A DNA stretch of 64,000 nt, taken from assembly GCF_029892485.1 (NCBI RefSeq), contig NZ_JARXVG010000002.1, positions 186,001 through 250,000 on the forward strand, given 5' to 3'. The notes under the pieces are model-generated. The model was given only the letters and a program-made list of their open reading frames with translations, made no database searches and had not been told where the DNA came from. The stretch comes from Variovorax boronicumulans. Its GTDB lineage: Bacteria; Pseudomonadota; Gammaproteobacteria; Burkholderiales; Burkholderiaceae_C. The translations under genes and the position numbers were made by a program. Shown piece by piece: positions 36,801 through 45,219 of this stretch. Each line of letters opens with the position of its first letter. Positions within the stretch are counted from its first letter, which is position 1.

Positions 36801-37775
36801 GATCTCCAGGCCCGTCAAGTCGGCGGTCAGGAGGCTGTCGGCGATCGTCTGCAGGAAGTCCTTGGCGGCAGCGTCGCCGGGCGCCTTGCCGAGTTTCTCC
36901 AGGGTCTGGCGCACGGTCGGCCGCGTGGCCACAGTGCGAGGCAACCACAGGCCCACATCGACGGCGTGGCCGAGCGATGTCGCGTTCGTCGTGGCGGTGA
37001 GCAACATGTTTTGCGAAATCGACTGCTCGAACGTGTCGCGCATTACCGCGAAACCCGCCACGCCGCCCGCCAGCGCGACGAAGATGATGACTGCGAGCGA
37101 GCGCCGCTTGATGCGCCCCTCACTCTTTTCCAGTGCTTCGCGGTCGAACGCCTGAGACGCTTCGCGAAGCATCCACAAGCCGCCGCCGACGACCGAAATT
37201 CCGAGCGCGGTGACCGGCAGCATCCGGTTGAAGCTCGCCACCTGGTACAGCGCCTCCAGGCCCACGAAGTAGCCGACCAGGGCGCCCAGGCCGATGATGG
37301 AAACTGCCAGGACCGACGTGAGGAAGATGAACTCGCCGATGCGGGTGGATCGTCGTCGATGCAGCCAGAAGGCGACGCCGGTGAGCAGGAACGCCAGGCT
37401 GGCGTTCGGGGACAGTCGCCCGGGATGTGGATTGGCGGCCGTGGGAATGGTGCCCGCGCGGACAAAGTCGACCCCCAGCCCGATGCCGGCCGCGCTTTCG
37501 AACAGGTATGCCAGGGGCAGCGCGATCAGGGCGGCGATGCAGATCGCCGAGAGTCGAGTGAGCCAGCCGCCCGATTTTTGCGGCAGCGTGGCGTTGAAGA
37601 AGCAGATGCCGACCGCGATGAACAGCAGTGGATTGACGATACCCATCTGCTCGGAGCCAGGGATGAGATGCGCGATGGCGTCGACCTGAAAAATCCAGCG
37701 CGTGGCCGCGGCCGCGCCGAGCAGTCCGACGAGGATGCCTGCAACTTGCGGCGCTGAAAGAGCAGGTTTTTGCAT
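33801..37775 (-). CDS. Multi-PAS membrane diguanylate cyclase
   Basis: 1324 aa from ATG 37775; a TTG 26 codons upstream is possible. Starts with about seven hydrophobic helices (to residue ~235). A periplasmic-type sensor region (about 260-500, dCache-like: SLGHAVDVGLWLPRTV, DLTGLEIFDANGVRLVQ) ends in another helix. Five PAS segments follow (VEDQSELVSLAMPDGELTYVN and four more). The GGDEF domain has DPLTGVINRAGF, LDIDRFKQINDRYGHNAGD and an intact GGDEF at about 1240-1244. No EAL domain, so it should make, not degrade, c-di-GMP. No RxxD inhibition site was found by eye just before GGDEF. Confidence 0.9.
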   Translation of the reverse strand: MQKPALSAPQVAGILVGLLGAAAATRWIFQVDAIAHLIPGSEQMGIVNPLLFIAVGICFFNATLPQKSGGWLTRLSAICIAALIALPLAYLFESAAGIGLGVDFVRAGTIPTAANPHPGRLSPNASLAFLLTGVAFWLHRRRSTRIGEFIFLTSVLAVSIIGLGALVGYFVGLEALYQVASFNRMLPVTALGISVVGGGLWMLREASQAFDREALEKSEGRIKRRSLAVIIFVALAGGVAGFAVMRDTFEQSISQNMLLTATTNATSLGHAVDVGLWLPRTVATRPTVRQTLEKLGKAPGDAAAKDFLQTIADSLLTADLTGLEIFDANGVRLVQAGVTVRAQAQIVQRLANAGQTAFLAWKDGYVLLTENDVLVDGRMMGRMFTEQRLPLFDSLLADVRASSDTSDVAICGRDNDKLVCAPNRFRPSGFDLPMFDAAGGAALPVARALLGERGVQFLKDRRGVNILSAFTPVKNFGLGLAIRTDVDTLYAPLRARLKLLILALAGIVALAIYAQHSQVRPVLGQLVASEQRVKAIVEDQSELVSLAMPDGELTYVNPAYARHFGLTPAVMTGVNLFDYIEPADRAVVRQVVAQVLSTGTTTTSENRMTAVNGAERWVAWTNSLQRDPSGEPMLHSVGRDVTERKQTELALRASQELLTEKSALLEATLERMEQGVMMVNAARVVEVCNRRAIELLDLPKELMASKPTFEAVLAYQWATDEFVHTPQDVQEFVRQGGILDRPHSYDRKRPDGRTIEIHSVPIEGGGVLRTYTDVTERKLAEGALRALTAIFDATTDYVVQLDMKGRITYMNPAARLRTGVAPDASLEHRTLEDFNPPQTLDRFLSEVWPAAVATGVWVGESMVWDAARREFPVSHIVIAHRDKEGRVEYFSALMRDISAAKAAEQAVRDSEHRLRMVTDHLPVLISYLDRDLRFRFLNRTYQAWFGEEAAPQIGTSVQAFYGEQAWVQIEPHLRAALAGQDVAYDREMVRPDGGRRHVQVTVVPDRDEQGTVVGLYTLIHDVTSFREAQQALQESEARVRTVADVLPMRVAYIDSDERYRFNNLAYERGFGRSRQEIYGQTVRALLGDAAYKSVEPHIRSALRGEAVTFQSEIASGDSRVYYEAQYIPQLAADGSTVLGFHAVVSDITRQKVEERRLTELARVDPLTGVINRAGFELRVAEAMERCRATGALMALLYLDIDRFKQINDRYGHNAGDALLRAFSGRLSQTLRSSDTVARLGGDEFTVIMEGLPRKEIASAAAAKIVEAMNTPFVIDQQTVNVTASIGLAFYQGGATTVEGLVEQADAMLYQAKGAGRNNVQVALR

Positions 37776-38140
37776 ATAGGTATCCGGGTCGGAGGTGGTC
37801 GCGGTCGCACTGGCGGCGAACACACTCAAGGCAAGCTGGCGACCCCCGAACAAGGCCGTGACAGCCTAGCGTACACCGCAGGGAGAGCTTGAGCGCCCGA
37901 AGGAGGCCCGCGCCGGCCGCTATTTCCGATGAACGGCAAACAATCGGTCAGCGGGATGCGGGCCCTAAGACGGGTTTCGTCCGCGTCGAGCCTGGCAACG
38001 ATGCCGCTGCACAGTTCCGCATCGGCTTGGCTGGCCGGTGCGTGGATGCGAGCCGAAGGGCTTTGCGCACCGAGTGATCTCCGGATCTCGCGCGGATACA
38101 CCGTGCGAGTGAGCGGCATCCTCCTCGGTTTCGCGCTTGC

Positions 38141-40444
38141 CTAAGCCTGGACCCGAGCCCGCAGGCGCACGGGGATCGCCTTGGCTGCGGGCACCTGGCT
38201 CTTCTCGGCATGGTGCGACAGCGGTATCAAAGGATTGCATTCCGGGTAGTAGCCGGCCGCACACCCCGACGGAATGTCGAACGGGGTCACGCGCAGACCG
38301 TGCACCGTGCGCGGGTGATCGTCCACGGTCGCGGTCGCCACATCGACCATCTCGCCCTCGTGCACGCCCAGCCTTGCCATGTCGTCGCGGTTCATCAGCA
38401 GCACGCGCCGCGTTCCGTAGATGCCCCTGAAGCGATCGTCCAGGCTGTAGATGGTGGTGTTGAACTGGTCGTCGCTGCGCAGCGTCATCAGGCGCAGCAC
38501 GTCGGCGCCGTCCTCGGGCATGTCGGGGTCGGCATGCAGGTTGCCGAAGCCCTTGAAGTTGGCCTTGCCCGTCGGGGTCTTCCACACCCGCTCCCTGGCG
38601 GCGAGCGGGCGCGGAAATCCGCCCGGCGCGGCGAGCCGCTTGTTGAAGTCATGAAAGATCTCGGGCAGCGCCTGCGCGATGTGGTCGCGCACCAGCGCGT
38701 AGTCGGACACCCAGCCGTCCCATGGCACGCGGGGGTTGTCCGCGAGCGTCGCCTTGGCGATGCCCGCGACGATGGCCGGCTCCGACAGCAGCGTGTCCGC
38801 CGCAGGCTGCGCCACGCCCCTGGAGGCATGCATCACGCCGGTCGAATCTTCCATCGTCACGGTCTGTTCGCCGCCGGCCTGGCGATCGATCTCGATGCGC
38901 CCCAGGCACGGCAGCAGGTACGACACCTCGCCGTGCACGAGATGGCTGCGGTTGAGCTTGGTTGCCACGTGCACCGTGAGCCGCAGCTGGCGCCAGGCCG
39001 GCTCGATCCGGTCGGTGTCGGGCACCGCGCGCACGAAATTCCCGCCGAGCCCGACGAATGCGCGCACTCGCCCCGCCAGCACACCCTCGCAGGTCTCCAC
39101 CGTGGTGAGCCCCTTCTCGCGCGGCGGCTCGAAGCCGTAGAGTTCCGCGAGCTTGTCCAGCGGCGCCAGTTCGGGCTTTTCGGTGATGCCGACAGTACGC
39201 TGCCCCTGAACGTTCGAATGGCCGCGCACCGGACAGATGCCCGCGCCGGGCCGTCCGATGTGCCCGCCCAGCAGCAGCAGGTTGGACACCATCTGCACGT
39301 TCTCCACGCCCTTGCGATGCTGGGTCAGGCCCATGCCGTAGATGCCGATGACCGCCCGGGCGTTGGCGAAAGTGGTGGCCGCGGTTTCCAGCGCCTCGCG
39401 CGACAGCCCCGATTCCGCCTCGATCTGCGCCCAGCCCGTCTGCCGCATCGACGCTGCGAACGCTTCGAAGCCCTGCGTGTGCTCGGCGATGAATGCCGCG
39501 TCCAGTACGCGCGCGCGCCCCTCGGTCTTCGCGAGGTCGTCGGCCTCGATCAATGCCTTGCACAAGCCGCTGAGCGCCGCCAGGTCGCCGCCGTTCTTGA
39601 CTTGCAGGTACTGGGTGCTGACCTCGGTGTGGGCGGGCGTCAGCATCTCCGGCGGCGACTGCGGATTGACGAACTCCACCAGCCCCCGCTCGCGCAGCGG
39701 ATTGAAGGTGACGATGGGCACGCCGCGCCGGCGCGCGTCCTGCAGCTGGTGCAGCATGCGCGGACTGCTGACGCCGGTGTTCTGCCCGAAGATGAAGATG
39801 GCATCGCACTGTTCGAAGTCGTCCAGATGCACCGTGCCCACCGGCACGCCGATGGTCTCGGGCAGTGCCACCGAAGTACTTTCGTGGCACATGTTGGAGC
39901 TGTCGGGCAGGTTGTTGTTGCCGTAGAGCCTTGCCAGCAATTGGTACATGTAGCTGGTTTCGAGCGACGCGCGCCCCGAGGCGTAGAAGACCACCGACGA
40001 TGGGTCCTGCGCATGCAGCGCCTTCAACTCGGCGCCGATGCCTTCGAACGCCTGCGCCCAGGACACCTCGAGGTAGCGATCGCTCTGCGCGTCCCACTTC
40101 ATCGGCACCGTCAGGCGTCCTCCGGCTTCCAGGTCGTGATCGGCCCAGCCGAGAAGTTCGGTGACGGCGTGCTCCTTGAAGAATGCAGCCGGAAGCCGCT
40201 TGGCCGTCAGCTCCCAGGCCGTGGCCTTGGCACCGTTCTCGCAGAACTCGGCCGGATGCGGGTGCTCGGGCTTGGCCCAGGCGCAACTCACGCATGCGAA
40301 GCCGCCCGGCTTGTTCTGCTTCCACAGCGCCAGCGGGCCGGCAATGGGAATGCGCTCGCGCAGCAGATAAGTGCCCACGGCTTTCAGGGATCCCCATCCA
40401 CCCGCCGCATGGGTGTAGGGGTCGAAATGCGTTTTGTCGGTCAC
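38141..40444 (-). CDS. ydeP: FdhF/YdeP family molybdopterin oxidoreductase
   Basis: 767 aa from a GTG start with GGAG upstream. Bis-MGD molybdoenzyme fold. N-terminal GFACVSCAWAKPEHPHPAEFCENGAKA, with C-x-x-C and a third Cys, is typical of YdeP-type proteins. Then come SSNMCHESTSVALPETIGVPVG, AIFIFGQNTG, IGIYGMGLTQHRKGVENVQMVSNLLLLGGHIGRPGAGICPVRGHSNVQG and, near the C-terminus, LRSDDQFNTTIYSLDDRFRGIYG. E. coli YdeP has been linked to acid resistance; its substrate is unknown. Divergent from the oxidase operon. Confidence 0.88.
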   Translation of the reverse strand: MTDKTHFDPYTHAAGGWGSLKAVGTYLLRERIPIAGPLALWKQNKPGGFACVSCAWAKPEHPHPAEFCENGAKATAWELTAKRLPAAFFKEHAVTELLGWADHDLEAGGRLTVPMKWDAQSDRYLEVSWAQAFEGIGAELKALHAQDPSSVVFYASGRASLETSYMYQLLARLYGNNNLPDSSNMCHESTSVALPETIGVPVGTVHLDDFEQCDAIFIFGQNTGVSSPRMLHQLQDARRRGVPIVTFNPLRERGLVEFVNPQSPPEMLTPAHTEVSTQYLQVKNGGDLAALSGLCKALIEADDLAKTEGRARVLDAAFIAEHTQGFEAFAASMRQTGWAQIEAESGLSREALETAATTFANARAVIGIYGMGLTQHRKGVENVQMVSNLLLLGGHIGRPGAGICPVRGHSNVQGQRTVGITEKPELAPLDKLAELYGFEPPREKGLTTVETCEGVLAGRVRAFVGLGGNFVRAVPDTDRIEPAWRQLRLTVHVATKLNRSHLVHGEVSYLLPCLGRIEIDRQAGGEQTVTMEDSTGVMHASRGVAQPAADTLLSEPAIVAGIAKATLADNPRVPWDGWVSDYALVRDHIAQALPEIFHDFNKRLAAPGGFPRPLAARERVWKTPTGKANFKGFGNLHADPDMPEDGADVLRLMTLRSDDQFNTTIYSLDDRFRGIYGTRRVLLMNRDDMARLGVHEGEMVDVATATVDDHPRTVHGLRVTPFDIPSGCAAGYYPECNPLIPLSHHAEKSQVPAAKAIPVRLRARVQA

Positions 40445-40646
40445 GAAGTGCTCCGGCTCTGTTATGTTTTTTCGACGCTAAGAGCCGCGGGACGCCAGCG
40501 TGTAGGTGCGGGCGCAGACACGTTGTGCGAGCAGCTTGTACGCGGCTGCGGCCACCCGGCTGGCGATGACGCGGCTTTGCGAGCGCAGCCGATTGGCAAG
40601 CGCCGCACTCCTTGCTAAAAGCAGCGCATCACGACGAAGGACCCAG

Positions 40647-41705
40647 GTGTTTCGCGCCCGCTTTCTCATCGAATGGTTCTCTGGTTCAGGCACCGATGCG
40701 GCGGCTGACTCGCTGGTGCAAGCGGCTGCATTCCTCTCGGGGCCGGCCGCCCACAGTGCGCTGCGTCCCGCCGGCGCGCAGGCCGCGCGCATCCACGACC
40801 TGTGGCAGCTGACCCTTTGGATCTGCATGGGCGTCTTCGCCGCGATCCTGGTGGCGCTTCTCGTCGCCTTGGTCCGCGCTCCCCGGGCCTCGGCGAGTGC
40901 CCCACCCCAGGCATCGCACGCACTCGGCCCCGAGCGCACCGCGCGGCGCTGGACCACCTGGGCCACCGTCGGCTCCACCGGGCTGCTCGTCGCGCTGCTG
41001 GTCGCGGACATGTGGACCGATCGCGCGCTCTCGCGCCTGCCCGTGGCGGACGCGTTGCACATCGAGATGACGGCCCAGCAGTGGTGGTGGGAGGCGCGAT
41101 ACCTCGACGCGCAAGGCAGGCCGGAGTTCGCGGTCTCCAGCGAACTGCACGTGCCGGTCGGCAAGCCGGTGATCGTGACGCTCAAGAGCACCGACGTGAT
41201 CCACACCTTCTGGGTACCGAGCCTGCACGGCAAGAAGGACATGCTGCCCGGGCGCAGCACGCAACTGATGCTGCGCGCCGACAAGACCGGCACCTACCGC
41301 GGCGAGTGCGCGGAGTTCTGCGGACTGCAGCATGCGCTGATGGCTTTCAGCGTGAGCGCCGACGCGCCCGAGGCCTATGCGCAGTGGCGCGCGGGACAGC
41401 AGTTGCCGGCGGCCGAGCCGTCGGGGCAGGACGCCATCCGCGGCCGGCAGCTTTTTCTCTCGTCCAACTGCGCACAGTGCCACAGCGTGCGCGGCACCGG
41501 GGCCATGGGCACGCTGGGCCCCGACCTCACGCATGTGGGAAGCCGTTCGCTGCTTGCGGCAGGAACGGTGGCGAACGAGCCGGCGAAACTCGCCGCCTGG
41601 ATCGTCGATCCCCAGTCCCTGAAAGCGGGAAGCACCATGCCGTCGAGCAAGCTGCCGCCGGACGACGTTCGCGCGCTGGTCGCCTACCTCCGGGGCCTGC
41701 GATGA
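40647..41705 (+). CDS. Cytochrome c oxidase subunit II with fused cytochrome c domain
   Basis: 352 aa from GTG 40647 (GAAGGA upstream); earlier in-frame codons are arginine-rich and unlikely. Two membrane helices (about 55-80 and 110-130) precede the CuA domain. The domain has an aromatic cluster (AQQWWWEARY), H in VIHTFWVPSLHGKKD and the CuA ligand set GECAEFCGLQHALM around residue 220. A C-terminal cytochrome c domain contains CAQCHS (about 275) and a distal Met in AGSTMPSSKLP. The caa3-type arrangement takes electrons through its own heme. Its stop overlaps the subunit I start (ATGA). Confidence 0.9.
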   Translation: MFRARFLIEWFSGSGTDAAADSLVQAAAFLSGPAAHSALRPAGAQAARIHDLWQLTLWICMGVFAAILVALLVALVRAPRASASAPPQASHALGPERTARRWTTWATVGSTGLLVALLVADMWTDRALSRLPVADALHIEMTAQQWWWEARYLDAQGRPEFAVSSELHVPVGKPVIVTLKSTDVIHTFWVPSLHGKKDMLPGRSTQLMLRADKTGTYRGECAEFCGLQHALMAFSVSADAPEAYAQWRAGQQLPAAEPSGQDAIRGRQLFLSSNCAQCHSVRGTGAMGTLGPDLTHVGSRSLLAAGTVANEPAKLAAWIVDPQSLKAGSTMPSSKLPPDDVRALVAYLRGLR

Positions 41706-43627
41706 GCGCCGCCCCGCCGCTTCTGGACGGACCGCAGGCCGATGCCCAGGTGCTCCAGGCCCTGCGCGCCACCTGGAGCGATCCGCCGGGATGGCTCGGC
41801 AGCCTGCGCGCCATCGACCACAAGACCATTGCGCGGCGCTTCATCGCCGCGACCTTCGTGTTCTTCCTTCTGGGCGGCGTCCTTGCGCTGGCGATGCGGC
41901 TGCAACTCGCGCGCCCCGGCCTGCGGCTGGTGAGCCCCGAGCTCTACAACCAGCTGTTCACCATGCACGGCACCACCATGATGTTTCTCTTCGCGGTGCC
42001 GGTGATGCAGGCCGTGGCGATGTACCTGGTGCCGCTGATGATCGGTGCGCGCAGCGTGGCATTTCCACGCATGAACGCGTTCGCCTTCTGGGTGTTCGTG
42101 ATGGGCGGGGCGTTTCTCTATGCGGGCTTCGCGGTCGGGTCGGGGCCGAACACGGGCTGGTTCAGCTACGTGCCGCTGGCGTCTTCCGACTACGCGCCGG
42201 GCAAGGGCGTGGACATCTGGGCCCAGATGATCACCTTCACCGAACTGTCCGCGCTGCTGGTGGCCATCGTGCTGATCACCACGATCTTCAAGATGCGCGC
42301 GCCCGGCATGACGCTGGGCCGGATGCCGCTGTTCGTGTGGGCGACGCTGGTCACGCAATTCATGGTGCTGTTCGCCATGCCGTCGGTCATGCTGGGCAGC
42401 ACGGCGCTGATCCTCGACCGCCTGGTGGGCACGCATTTCTACAACCCCGCGCGCGGTGGCGACGTGCTGCTGTGGCAGCACCTGTTCTGGTTCTTCGGGC
42501 ACCCGGAGGTGTACCTGATCTTCATTCCGCCGCTGGGCTTCATTTCGTCGATCATCGCGACCTTCACGCGGCGGCCCGTGTTTGGCTACACGGCCATGGT
42601 GCTGGCGTTGATCGCCACCGCGTTCCTCGCCTTCGGCCTGTGGGTGCACCACATGTTCGCCACCAACCTGCCCGAGGTGGGCAAGGCCTTCTTCACCGCC
42701 GCGAGCCTTGCCATCGCGGTGCCTTCGGCGGTGCAGATCTTCTGCTGGATCGCCACGCTGTGGAGCGGGCGCCTGGACTTCAAGACGCCGCTGTATTTCG
42801 TGCTGGCGTTCTTCGTCATCCTGATCGCGGGCGGCATGACGGGGCTGATGCTGGCCTCGGTCTCGCTCGACCTGCAGGTGCACGACACCTACTTCGTGGT
42901 GGCGCACCTGCACTATGTGCTGCTGGGCGGCGCAGTGTTCCCGCTGTTCGGCGCCCTCTACTACTGGTTTCCCAAATTCACCGGCCGCATGCTGGGCGAG
43001 ACGCTCGGGCGTTGGCATTTCTGGCTGTTCTTCGTCGGCTTCAACATGGCCTTCTTTCCGATGCACCTGCTGGGACTGCACGGCATGCCCAGGCGTGTGT
43101 GGAGCTATTCGCCCGGGCTCGGCTGGGACGGCATGAACATGACTGCCACCGTGGGTGCATTCGCCATCGCGGCGAGCGTGGCGGTGTTTCTGGTGAACGT
43201 GGCAATGAGCCTGCGTCACGGGCGCGGCGCACCCGACGATCCCTGGGGCGCGGGCACGCTGGAGTGGCGCACGTCTTCCCCGCCGCCGCCGCACAACTTC
43301 GATGCGCTGCCGGTGGTTCATGGTCGCGAGCCGCTGTGGCTGCAGCCGGCGCAGCCCTCGCACGTGGCGGGTCTCGCGGCCGATGCCAGGGAGGTGCTGG
43401 TCACGAGCGCGCTGGCCGCGCAACCCGAGAGCCGTCCACTGTTTCCGAAGCCCACCGCCTGGCCGTTCCTGGGTGCGCTGGCCACCACCGTGCTGTTCAT
43501 CGGCTCGATGTACACGCCATGGGCCGTCGTATGGGGCGCGTTGCCGGTCACGATCGCGCTCATCGGCTGGTTCTGGCCCGGCCGCAAGGAGACGGAGCAG
43601 GCGCTGGCCCTGGAGAAGTCCCCATGA
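41702..43627 (+). CDS. Cytochrome c oxidase subunit I
   Basis: 641 aa. Twelve or more helices. HGTTMMFLFAVP carries the low-spin heme His. WFFGHPEVYLIFIPPLGF carries the CuB His, the proton-channel Glu and the cross-linked Tyr. LWVHHMFATN carries the other two CuB His. HDTYFVVAHLHYVLLGG carries the heme ligands. HPEVY with Glu places it with A-family heme-copper oxidases. Helices near the C-terminus (FLGALATTVLFIGSMYTPWAVVWG) extend the usual core. Overlaps both neighbours by 4 nt, so the operon is tightly coupled. Confidence 0.93.
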   Translation: MSAAPPLLDGPQADAQVLQALRATWSDPPGWLGSLRAIDHKTIARRFIAATFVFFLLGGVLALAMRLQLARPGLRLVSPELYNQLFTMHGTTMMFLFAVPVMQAVAMYLVPLMIGARSVAFPRMNAFAFWVFVMGGAFLYAGFAVGSGPNTGWFSYVPLASSDYAPGKGVDIWAQMITFTELSALLVAIVLITTIFKMRAPGMTLGRMPLFVWATLVTQFMVLFAMPSVMLGSTALILDRLVGTHFYNPARGGDVLLWQHLFWFFGHPEVYLIFIPPLGFISSIIATFTRRPVFGYTAMVLALIATAFLAFGLWVHHMFATNLPEVGKAFFTAASLAIAVPSAVQIFCWIATLWSGRLDFKTPLYFVLAFFVILIAGGMTGLMLASVSLDLQVHDTYFVVAHLHYVLLGGAVFPLFGALYYWFPKFTGRMLGETLGRWHFWLFFVGFNMAFFPMHLLGLHGMPRRVWSYSPGLGWDGMNMTATVGAFAIAASVAVFLVNVAMSLRHGRGAPDDPWGAGTLEWRTSSPPPPHNFDALPVVHGREPLWLQPAQPSHVAGLAADAREVLVTSALAAQPESRPLFPKPTAWPFLGALATTVLFIGSMYTPWAVVWGALPVTIALIGWFWPGRKETEQALALEKSP

Positions 43628-44238
43628 CGGCAGGCGGCGAACACCGGGGCGATGTGGTCGACGTGCGCGGCCTGCCGAGCTATGCCTTCGGCCAGGGCAG
43701 CCTGATGTGGTGGAGCACCATGGGTCTGATGCTGATCGAGGGCACGGTGTTCGCGATCGGCGTGATGATGTACTTCTACCTGCGCGGCGTCGCTTCCGCA
43801 TGGCCCCTCGATGCGGCACCGCCGGCGCTGCGCTGGGGCACGCTCAACACGGCCATCCTGCTGCTGAGCCTGTGGCCCAACCAGATGGCAAAGCGCGCCG
43901 CCGAGCGGCAGGACCGTGTCCGCACACGGCGCTGGCTGGCGGTGTGCGTCGTCTTCGCGGTCGTCTTCCTGGCCGTGCGCGCGCTCGAGTTCACGACGCT
44001 CAATGTCAGTTGGCACCTCAACGCCTACGGCTCGGTGGTATGGCTGCTGTTGGGGTTGCACACCACGCACCTGATCACCGACACCATCGACACCGCGGTG
44101 CTGGCGGTGCTGCTTTTCACCGGCCCCTTCGAAGGCAAGCGCTTCGTCGACGTGTGCGAGAACGCGCTGTACTGGTACTTCGTGGTGGGAAGCTGGCTGC
44201 CGATCTATGCGGTCATCTACCTGGCGCCGCTGGCTTGA
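43624..44238 (+). CDS. Cytochrome c oxidase subunit III
   Basis: 204 aa, the short (about five-helix) form lacking the first two helices of the long type. SLMWWSTMGLMLIEGTVFAIGVMMYFYLRG, then WLLLGLHTTHLITDTIDTAVLAVL with the HTTH pair, then VDVCENALYWYFVVGSWLPIYAVIYLAP. The E/H-rich YWYFV helix is typical of subunit III. Starts with ATGA overlap to subunit I. Confidence 0.88.
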   Translation: MTAGGEHRGDVVDVRGLPSYAFGQGSLMWWSTMGLMLIEGTVFAIGVMMYFYLRGVASAWPLDAAPPALRWGTLNTAILLLSLWPNQMAKRAAERQDRVRTRRWLAVCVVFAVVFLAVRALEFTTLNVSWHLNAYGSVVWLLLGLHTTHLITDTIDTAVLAVLLFTGPFEGKRFVDVCENALYWYFVVGSWLPIYAVIYLAPLA

Positions 44239-44250
44239 GGCTCGACGACG

Positions 44251-45219
44251 ATGCACGCCCCCGCCTTCGCTCCCTCACGCCAACGCCTTGGCGGGTCGCC
44301 GCGCTGCGTTGCATACGCGATACGGCTGGCCATGGCGTGGGCCGCGTCGGCGTGGCCCGGCATCGCGTGCGCGCACGTGATCGATCCATCGGCACCGCCG
44401 CCCTCCTGGCTCTCGTGGAGCTTCGATCCGCTCGTGCTCTCCGCCCTGGCCGCGAGCCTGGCGCTCTACGCGCTCGGCTACCGCCAGCTTCGATGGCGCT
44501 CCCGTGCCGGCGCGCGCGTGCCGCGCGACCGCCAGGCCGCGGCCTTCCTGGGCGGTTGGGCGCTGCTGGTGGTGGCCCTGGTCTCGCCGCTGGACGCGCT
44601 GGGCGGCGCGCTGTTCTCGGCGCACATGATCCAGCATGAATTGCTGATGATCGTGGCGGCGCCGCTGCTCGTGCTGGGGCGACCGCTGGGGGCGTGGATG
44701 TGGGCGCTGCCGCCGCGCTGGCGCAAGGCAATCGGCACCGCCGTGCGCTGGCGACCCTTGAAGGCCGCCTGGCGCGGCATCACCGCGCCCGCGGGCGCGT
44801 GGCTGTTGCATGCGGCGGCGCTGTGGCTCTGGCACGTGCCTGCGTTGTTCCAGCTCGCGCTGCTGCACCCGAGCGTGCACACCTTGCAGCACACCAGTTT
44901 CCTGGCCAGCGCGCTGCTCTTCTGGTGGACCATCTTCCGCCACCCCGGCGGCGCGGCGATGTTGTCGCTGTTCACCACCATGGTCCACACCGGCGCCCTG
45001 GGTGCGCTGCTCACGCTGGCGCCGGGCCTCTGGTATCCGCTGTACGTCGAGCCCTCGGCGGCGCTCGGCTTCGACGCGCTGCAGGACCAGCAGATGGGCG
45101 GCCTGGTGATGTGGGTGCCGGGCGGCATCGCCTACCTGGTGAGTGCGCTGGCCATGGCGGCGCGCTGGCTCGACGAACGAAATGCGGCCACCGCCACACC
45201 GTCGACGGGGGCACCATGA
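44251..45219 (+). CDS. ctaG: caa3-type oxidase assembly protein (CtaG-like)
   Basis: 322 aa. A hydrophobic leader is followed by about seven helices. Landmarks of the Bacillus-type caa3_CtaG family are FLGGWALLVVALVSPLDALGGALFSAHMIQHELLMIVAAPLLVLG and LWLWHVPALFQLALLHPSVHTLQHTSFL, where the clustered His (HMIQHE, H-x-LQH) may bind copper. It is a copper-insertion or assembly factor in caa3 oxidases. It belongs to the Bacillus-type family, not the Cox11 family that shares the name ctaG. The triheme cytochrome gene overlaps its stop. Confidence 0.85.
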   Translation: MHAPAFAPSRQRLGGSPRCVAYAIRLAMAWAASAWPGIACAHVIDPSAPPPSWLSWSFDPLVLSALAASLALYALGYRQLRWRSRAGARVPRDRQAAAFLGGWALLVVALVSPLDALGGALFSAHMIQHELLMIVAAPLLVLGRPLGAWMWALPPRWRKAIGTAVRWRPLKAAWRGITAPAGAWLLHAAALWLWHVPALFQLALLHPSVHTLQHTSFLASALLFWWTIFRHPGGAAMLSLFTTMVHTGALGALLTLAPGLWYPLYVEPSAALGFDALQDQQMGGLVMWVPGGIAYLVSALAMAARWLDERNAATATPSTGAP

